Below, in pieces: positions 8,013 to 10,953 of a DNA stretch of 10,953 nucleotides. Under the pieces are notes generated by a model. It was given only the letters and a program-made list of their open reading frames with translations. It was not told the origin of the DNA and did not search any database. Numbering within the stretch: the first letter of the stretch is position 1; the number at the start of each line of letters is the position of its first letter. This DNA comes from JAIVJG01 sp964236735. Lineage in GTDB: Bacteria > Acidobacteriota > Blastocatellia > Pyrinomonadales > Pyrinomonadaceae. The stretch covers positions 1 to 10,953 of the forward strand of contig CAXSFM010000040.1 in NCBI GenBank assembly GCA_964236735.1. The letters are read 5' to 3'. Position numbers and translations under genes: made by a program.

Positions 8013-8155
8013 TATTACTTTGAAGAATGACGATGCCTGTAAAGCGATACACCCTTCATCTCGTTGAGGTTAATTTGCTGACACTTTTATCAAGTATCGG
8101 CGTTAATACTACGACGGATAATTTATGGTCACTGTCATTTGGGAGGATGAATTCT

Positions 8156-8545
8156 ATGAATAAAAAATACCACGCAACGATTCTGGTCGCCGGTGTGTTT
8201 GTGTGTCTCGCAGGCGGAATGCTGGTGAACAGATTTGCGACGGCTCAAACGGCGCAGTCCGTGCCAGCTTCGCATAAAACGGAAGCGCAGAAGTGGGAGT
8301 ATTGCGCCGTCACAGACATCTCTTATATTTCCGGCGATTTGTCCGGTGCTTATAGCCGTGTCATTGTTGTTTACTCCGGCGATCCCGGAAATCGGGTTGA
8401 GATAAAAGTCGCAGCAACGCTTGATGCTGTGATGGTGACGGCTTCTAAACTCGGCGCGGACGGATGGGAAATGATAGGGCAAACCACAAGAGATGCGGGC
8501 GGATACAACGTCAACTATCCGTACTTCAAGCGACCGGCCAAGTGA
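8156..8545 (+). CDS. Small secreted DUF4177-like protein
   Basis: A 129-residue exported protein of unknown function. ATG 8156 is preferred because GGGAGGA (8141-8147) lies 8 bases upstream; an in-frame ATG at 8147 overlaps that site and cannot use it. The N-terminus MNKKYHAT, then a hydrophobic stretch to ~24 and FATAQ, is a signal peptide with likely cleavage near A30. There is no lipobox cysteine at the expected place. The mature part opens with QKWEYCAV (45-52) and later has ASKLGADGWEMIGQ (96-109) and a terminal YFKRP. This spacing resembles DUF4177-type proteins, which typically have a WEYkvv start and an LGaeGWElv core. A possible -10, GATAAT, is at 8117-8122 with no good -35. Endonuclease V begins 15 bases after its stop, so they probably share a transcript, though no functional link is known. 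Confidence 0.78.
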   Translation: MNKKYHATILVAGVFVCLAGGMLVNRFATAQTAQSVPASHKTEAQKWEYCAVTDISYISGDLSGAYSRVIVVYSGDPGNRVEIKVAATLDAVMVTASKLGADGWEMIGQTTRDAGGYNVNYPYFKRPAK

Positions 8546-8560
8546 AAGGCGTTTCGTCTG

Positions 8561-9241
8561 ATGGCACGTTACGAACAACTGCACGATTGGTCGCTCGCGC
8601 CGCGCGCGGCGGTCGATTTGCAAAAGAAATTGCGCGAGCGCGTGCGCGTCGTGCCGTTGCGGAAAAATATCGAGACGGTGGCGGGCGCGGACATCTCTTT
8701 CAACAAGTATGAGCCGACGCTCTACGCCGGCATCGTCGTGCTGCGTCTGCCTTCGCTCGAAGTGGTTGAAGAAGTCGGCGTCGTGTGCGAGACGACGTTT
8801 CCATACGTGCCGGGGCTGCTCTCGTTTCGCGAGACGCCGCCGTTGTTGAAGGCGTGGGAGAAGTTGAAGATTGAGCCGGACGCGGTGATGTTCGACGGGC
8901 AGGGCATCGCGCACCCGCGCCGCGTCGGCATCGCGTCGCACGTCGGTCTGTTGATTGATCGTCCGACACTCGGCTGTGCGAAGTCCGTGCTAGTCGGGAA
9001 GTACGAGGAGCCGGAGAGCGAGCGCGGAAGTTGGACGTTGCTCGTGGATAAGGGCGAGGTTATCGGCGCGGCGCTTCGCACGAAGACGCGCGTCAAGCCC
9101 ATCTGGGTTTCGCCCGGACACTTAATTGACCTCACGTCCGCGATTAAGTTGACGCTCGCGTGCGACGGCGGCTATCGCCAACCGGAGCCGACGCGCGCAT
9201 CTGCTCGTCAACGCACTGAGGCGCGGCGAGCGTGCGCCTAG
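8561..9241 (+). CDS. nfi: Endonuclease V (deoxyinosine 3' endonuclease)
   Basis: It nicks DNA at the second phosphodiester bond 3' of deoxyinosine, starting repair of deaminated adenine; family members can also act on other deaminated or mismatched bases, and some on RNA. It has 226 residues, the usual length. The RNase H-like metal-binding acidic residues are visible: D44 in AGADISF, E91 in SFRETP and D112 in FDGQGIAHPR. The strand-separating wedge PYVPG is at 81-85, a conserved lysine is at 141 in GCAKS, and VSPGHLIDL (183-191) matches the family's C-terminal GH motif. All expected active-site features are intact. The basic, low-complexity tail (~205-226) looks unstructured. The start follows GAAAGG (8544-8549) and lies 15 bases after the DUF4177-like gene. 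I see no terminator after it. Confidence 0.95.
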   Translation: MARYEQLHDWSLAPRAAVDLQKKLRERVRVVPLRKNIETVAGADISFNKYEPTLYAGIVVLRLPSLEVVEEVGVVCETTFPYVPGLLSFRETPPLLKAWEKLKIEPDAVMFDGQGIAHPRRVGIASHVGLLIDRPTLGCAKSVLVGKYEEPESERGSWTLLVDKGEVIGAALRTKTRVKPIWVSPGHLIDLTSAIKLTLACDGGYRQPEPTRASARQRTEARRACA

Positions 9242-9495
9242 TTCAGAGGAAGCAAGCGCAAAGAGAGAGGTCGTAATAGAAGAACAGCAGAGCTTCGATC
9301 TTTGACTTAAAGCCGCTCCTAAAATGTGTCACGCTTGCGACCCATAACGTGACGTCCGTTGCGCTGACTTGATAATGTGCCTCTCTAAAGCAGAAATTGC
9401 TTAAAGCGCGCTCCTCAATTCCAGAGCTTACGTTGATTGAACATAGAATGTATGATGTTTAAAGTTTAGCAAGAAATTAGATAGGAGATGCAAAG
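9242..9495. promoter_or_regulatory. AT-richer spacer with candidate promoter and repeats before the ATPase gene
   Basis: These 254 bases mark the change from GC-rich chromosome to the low-GC module. A possible -10, TATGAT, is at 9451-9456; the -35 at normal spacing (TTACGT, 9428-9433) is poor, so this is tentative. A good ribosome-binding site, AGGAGA (9483-9488), lies 7 bases before the ATPase ATG and fixes that start. Two near-identical direct repeats sit at 9306-9320 and 9400-9415. There is also a 6-bp dyad, GTCACG (9328-9333) with CGTGAC (9348-9353), around a 14-base spacer. No gene is visible. Confidence 0.4.
9306..9415 (+). repeat. Spaced direct repeats CTTAAAGCCGCTCCT
   Basis: CTTAAAGCCGCTCCT at 9306-9320 recurs as CTTAAAGCGCGCTCCT at 9400-9415 with a single added base, about 94 bases apart. 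Both copies are followed by an AT-rich word (AAAAT; CAATT). They could be paired binding sites upstream of the ATPase module, or a footprint of an old insertion event. The sequence does not decide between these. Confidence 0.55.
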
Positions 9496-10674
9496 ATGTA
9501 TATTAGCTCTCTTGAAATTGAAGGTTTCCGCTCCTTTAAAAAGGCAATATGGGAGCCAAGTCGTCTGAGTGTGATTATTGGTGCAAATGGCACTGGTAAA
9601 TCGAATTTGTTACGCTTTCTTGGCTTAATTTCAATGACTGCCGAAGGAGGACTAGCGGATGCTGTTCAGCGTTCAGGTGGTATGAGCGCAATTACATGGA
9701 ATGGGAAAACTTCAAATATTAAATTCGCACTCAGAGTTATTCCTAAAGATATTTATCATGAGCCAGACTATTATAAGGTCGAATTGTCACGTCTGGGAAT
9801 GGGAAGTTCTTACCGCATTAACTATGAAATAATTGCAAATCATGCCCGAGTCGCTACGGGAGAAGTGCAAAATCCGTTCAAATATTTAGAACGAACTCCT
9901 CATCATGCTGTAGTTTTCGATGAAGACGAGCATGGTCTTGTTGCGCCCGAAGAATCAATCCCCGAGGATGAGACTCTGTTATCTACATTAGCGGGGCCGT
10001 TCGTTAATAATCGTCGTATTCCAACGTTTCGTCAGCAACTAATAGGCATCACGATGTATCACGAACTAGATGTTAGTCGTCAAGCGGCGATGCGCCAGCC
10101 TGTGGTGGCTCGCGCCGAGCCACGAGTTAACTATGACGCCTCAAATTTAATATCAGTCATCCATACTCTTTATACAGGTGATCGTGAATTTGAAGAAAAT
10201 ATTGATGCTGCTATGCGTGCTGCGTTCGGCGAAGAATATCTTAAGTTAATCTTTCCTCCTGCCGCAGACCAGCGGATTCAGTTGCGCGTTCGGTGGAAGA
10301 CTTCAGAAACTTCTGCTGTAGATTTGTCAGATGGTACGCTCCGATTTTTATTTCTTTTAACTGTTCTCGCAAGTCCTAATCCAGCAGACGTTATAGCGAT
10401 TGACGAGCCGGAAATAGGTTTGCATCCCGCAATGTTGCCTATCATTGCAGAGTACGTGGTCGAGGCAGCTTTACGTACTCAGGTCATCTTTACTACACAT
10501 TCCCCACAACTGCTTGATGCATTCACCACAACTAAGCCAACCACTACTGTTACAAAGTGGCATGATGGCGAAACGACATTGCACAATCTAAGTGGTGATA
10601 ATCTGAATTTTTGGCTGCAAGAATACTCGCTCGGCACGCTGTTTAAATCCGGTGAGCTGGAGCGCATGTCATGA
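9496..10674 (+). CDS. AAA15/RecF-like (ABC-type) ATPase of a two-gene module
   Basis: A 392-residue ATPase of the AAA_21/AAA15 group, related in its motor to RecF, SMC and OLD proteins. Visible motifs are Walker A GANGTGKS (29-36), signature loop LSDGT (277-281), Walker B VIAIDEPEIGLHP (299-311, D303 and E304) and the H-loop THSPQLLD (334-341). All are intact, so ATP binding and hydrolysis are expected. Residues ~50-250 form the insertion between the ATPase lobes and carry no nuclease motif, so it is not a one-protein OLD nuclease. ATG 9496 follows AGGAGA at 7 bases. Its stop overlaps the next start as ATGA (10671-10674), a sign of translational coupling to the DUF4276-like gene. By analogy with paired ATPase/TOPRIM systems such as PARIS (AriA/AriB), it may sense a trigger and release a toxic partner. 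Its low GC compared with the core suggests transfer. Family call firm; defence role inferred. Confidence 0.88.
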   Translation: MYISSLEIEGFRSFKKAIWEPSRLSVIIGANGTGKSNLLRFLGLISMTAEGGLADAVQRSGGMSAITWNGKTSNIKFALRVIPKDIYHEPDYYKVELSRLGMGSSYRINYEIIANHARVATGEVQNPFKYLERTPHHAVVFDEDEHGLVAPEESIPEDETLLSTLAGPFVNNRRIPTFRQQLIGITMYHELDVSRQAAMRQPVVARAEPRVNYDASNLISVIHTLYTGDREFEENIDAAMRAAFGEEYLKLIFPPAADQRIQLRVRWKTSETSAVDLSDGTLRFLFLLTVLASPNPADVIAIDEPEIGLHPAMLPIIAEYVVEAALRTQVIFTTHSPQLLDAFTTTKPTTTVTKWHDGETTLHNLSGDNLNFWLQEYSLGTLFKSGELERMS

Positions 10675-10907
10675 AATTCGTTCTCTTTGTAGAAGGTTAT
10701 ACGGAAGATAAGGCGCTGCCTGCATTCATCAAGCGTTGGCTTGATAAAAGATTGCCACAACCTATCGGGATTAAATCCGTTCGTTTCGAGGGATGGGCAG
10801 AATTACGACGAGAAGTTAATAAACGTACACATTTATATTTTAAGAGTCCAGAGTCAGCTAGTATAATAGCTGTTATCTCGCTTATAGACCTTTACGGCCC
10901 AACTTGA
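10671..10907 (+). pseudogene. DUF4276-like (TOPRIM-type) protein, truncated after 78 codons
   Basis: The N-terminal 78 residues begin MKFVLFVEGYTEDKALP (1-17), the VEGxTE glutamate motif of DUF4276 and other TOPRIM-like proteins. They continue with FIKRWLDKRLPQPIGI (19-34), RFEGWAELRREV (38-49) and IIAVISLIDLYGPT (65-78). As I recall the family, members are about 200 residues, and the IDLYGPT phrase sits well before the middle, usually followed by FYP-type sequence. Here a TGA at 10905-10907 comes directly after it, and none of the three forward frames resumes the family sequence in the remaining 46 bases. The gene starts inside the ATPase stop (ATGA) with GGAG at 10659-10662. Losing the later TOPRIM residues should make it inactive. 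The break coincides with sequence resembling an IS30-family end. A short functional variant is possible but less likely. Confidence 0.7.
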
Positions 10908-10953
10908 ATTCAACTTGTAAGTGCAACTTTTGAACTTGGTCAGTGAAGGGCAA
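10903..10953. mobile_element. Probable terminal end of an IS30-family insertion sequence (partial)
   Basis: From about 10903 the sequence no longer fits the DUF4276 family. It contains TTCAA (10909-10913), nine bases, then GCAAC (10923-10927). As I remember it, the left terminal repeat of IS30 has the same TTCAA-N9-GCAAC arrangement, with TTCAA starting at about base 7. That would put the element boundary near 10903. The read-through complement, GTTGCACTT followed by TTGAATTC, also matches the usual look of IS30-type right ends. AACTTG recurs at 10901, 10912 and 10933. Any transposase gene lies beyond the window, so this rests on a short match recalled from memory. Confidence 0.4.

Noticed and set aside
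8003..8022. CAAAGT/ACTTTG hairpin at the nadB stop as a terminator
   Set aside because: It has only 6 AT-rich base pairs, an 8-base loop and no T-run. Too weak to call.
8027..8155. A longer start for the DUF4177-like protein, or the in-frame ATG at 8147
   Set aside because: The strong GGGAGGA at 8141-8147 positions ATG 8156 correctly and overlaps ATG 8147. The upstream residues are not protein-like and would mask the signal peptide.
9328..9353. GTCACG...CGTGAC dyad as a terminator for nfi
   Set aside because: Six base pairs around a 14-base loop with no T-run. It is at most a possible operator and is mentioned only within the spacer entry.

Overview
The window looks like a bacterial chromosome segment: a GC-rich housekeeping core with lower-GC accessory genes at both ends. 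By hand count, 39 of 60 bases are G or C at 7021-7080 (nadB), against 23 of 60 at 841-900 (TPR gene) and 20 of 60 at 9721-9780 (ATPase gene). The host is probably a Gram-negative, Acidobacteriota-like soil bacterium. This is inferred only from gene style: a large exported double-M16 peptidase, a secreted DUF4177-like protein and GCG/CGC-heavy codons. There is no rRNA or marker gene to confirm it.

Layout. 43-1599 (+) is a lower-GC TPR protein whose last ~30 residues resemble the C-terminal tail of LuxR/SARP/STAND-type regulators, but it has no ATPase or DNA-binding domain. 1688-2692 (+) is galE, UDP-glucose 4-epimerase. It converges on a large exported M16 zinc metallopeptidase (2815-5973, -), and a 13-bp-stem bidirectional terminator lies between them. 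The peptidase diverges from nadB (6384-8012, +; L-aspartate oxidase). The 410-bp gap between the two holds a non-coding element of about 166 bp with imperfect 30-bp terminal inverted repeats, built from 9-mer and 7-mer tandem units. Next come a small secreted DUF4177-like protein (8156-8545, +) and endonuclease V (nfi, 8561-9241, +), 15 bp apart and probably co-transcribed. A 254-bp AT-richer spacer leads into a two-gene module: an AAA15/RecF-like ATPase (9496-10674, +) overlapping by ATGA a DUF4276-like (TOPRIM-type) gene (10671-10907, +).

How the genes relate. The core genes are separate functions (sugar nucleotide conversion, periplasmic proteolysis, NAD synthesis, repair of deaminated DNA) and do not form one pathway. 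The right-hand ATPase/DUF4276 pair has the architecture of a two-gene conflict or phage-defence module. Its second gene stops after 78 codons, where a full family member would continue. The stop lies at the start of sequence resembling an IS30-family terminal repeat, so the module here is probably inactivated by an insertion that continues past the window edge. That interrupted pair, the repeat element at 6180-6345 and the orphan TPR protein are the most interesting items. I see no CRISPR array, tRNA, rRNA or riboswitch.
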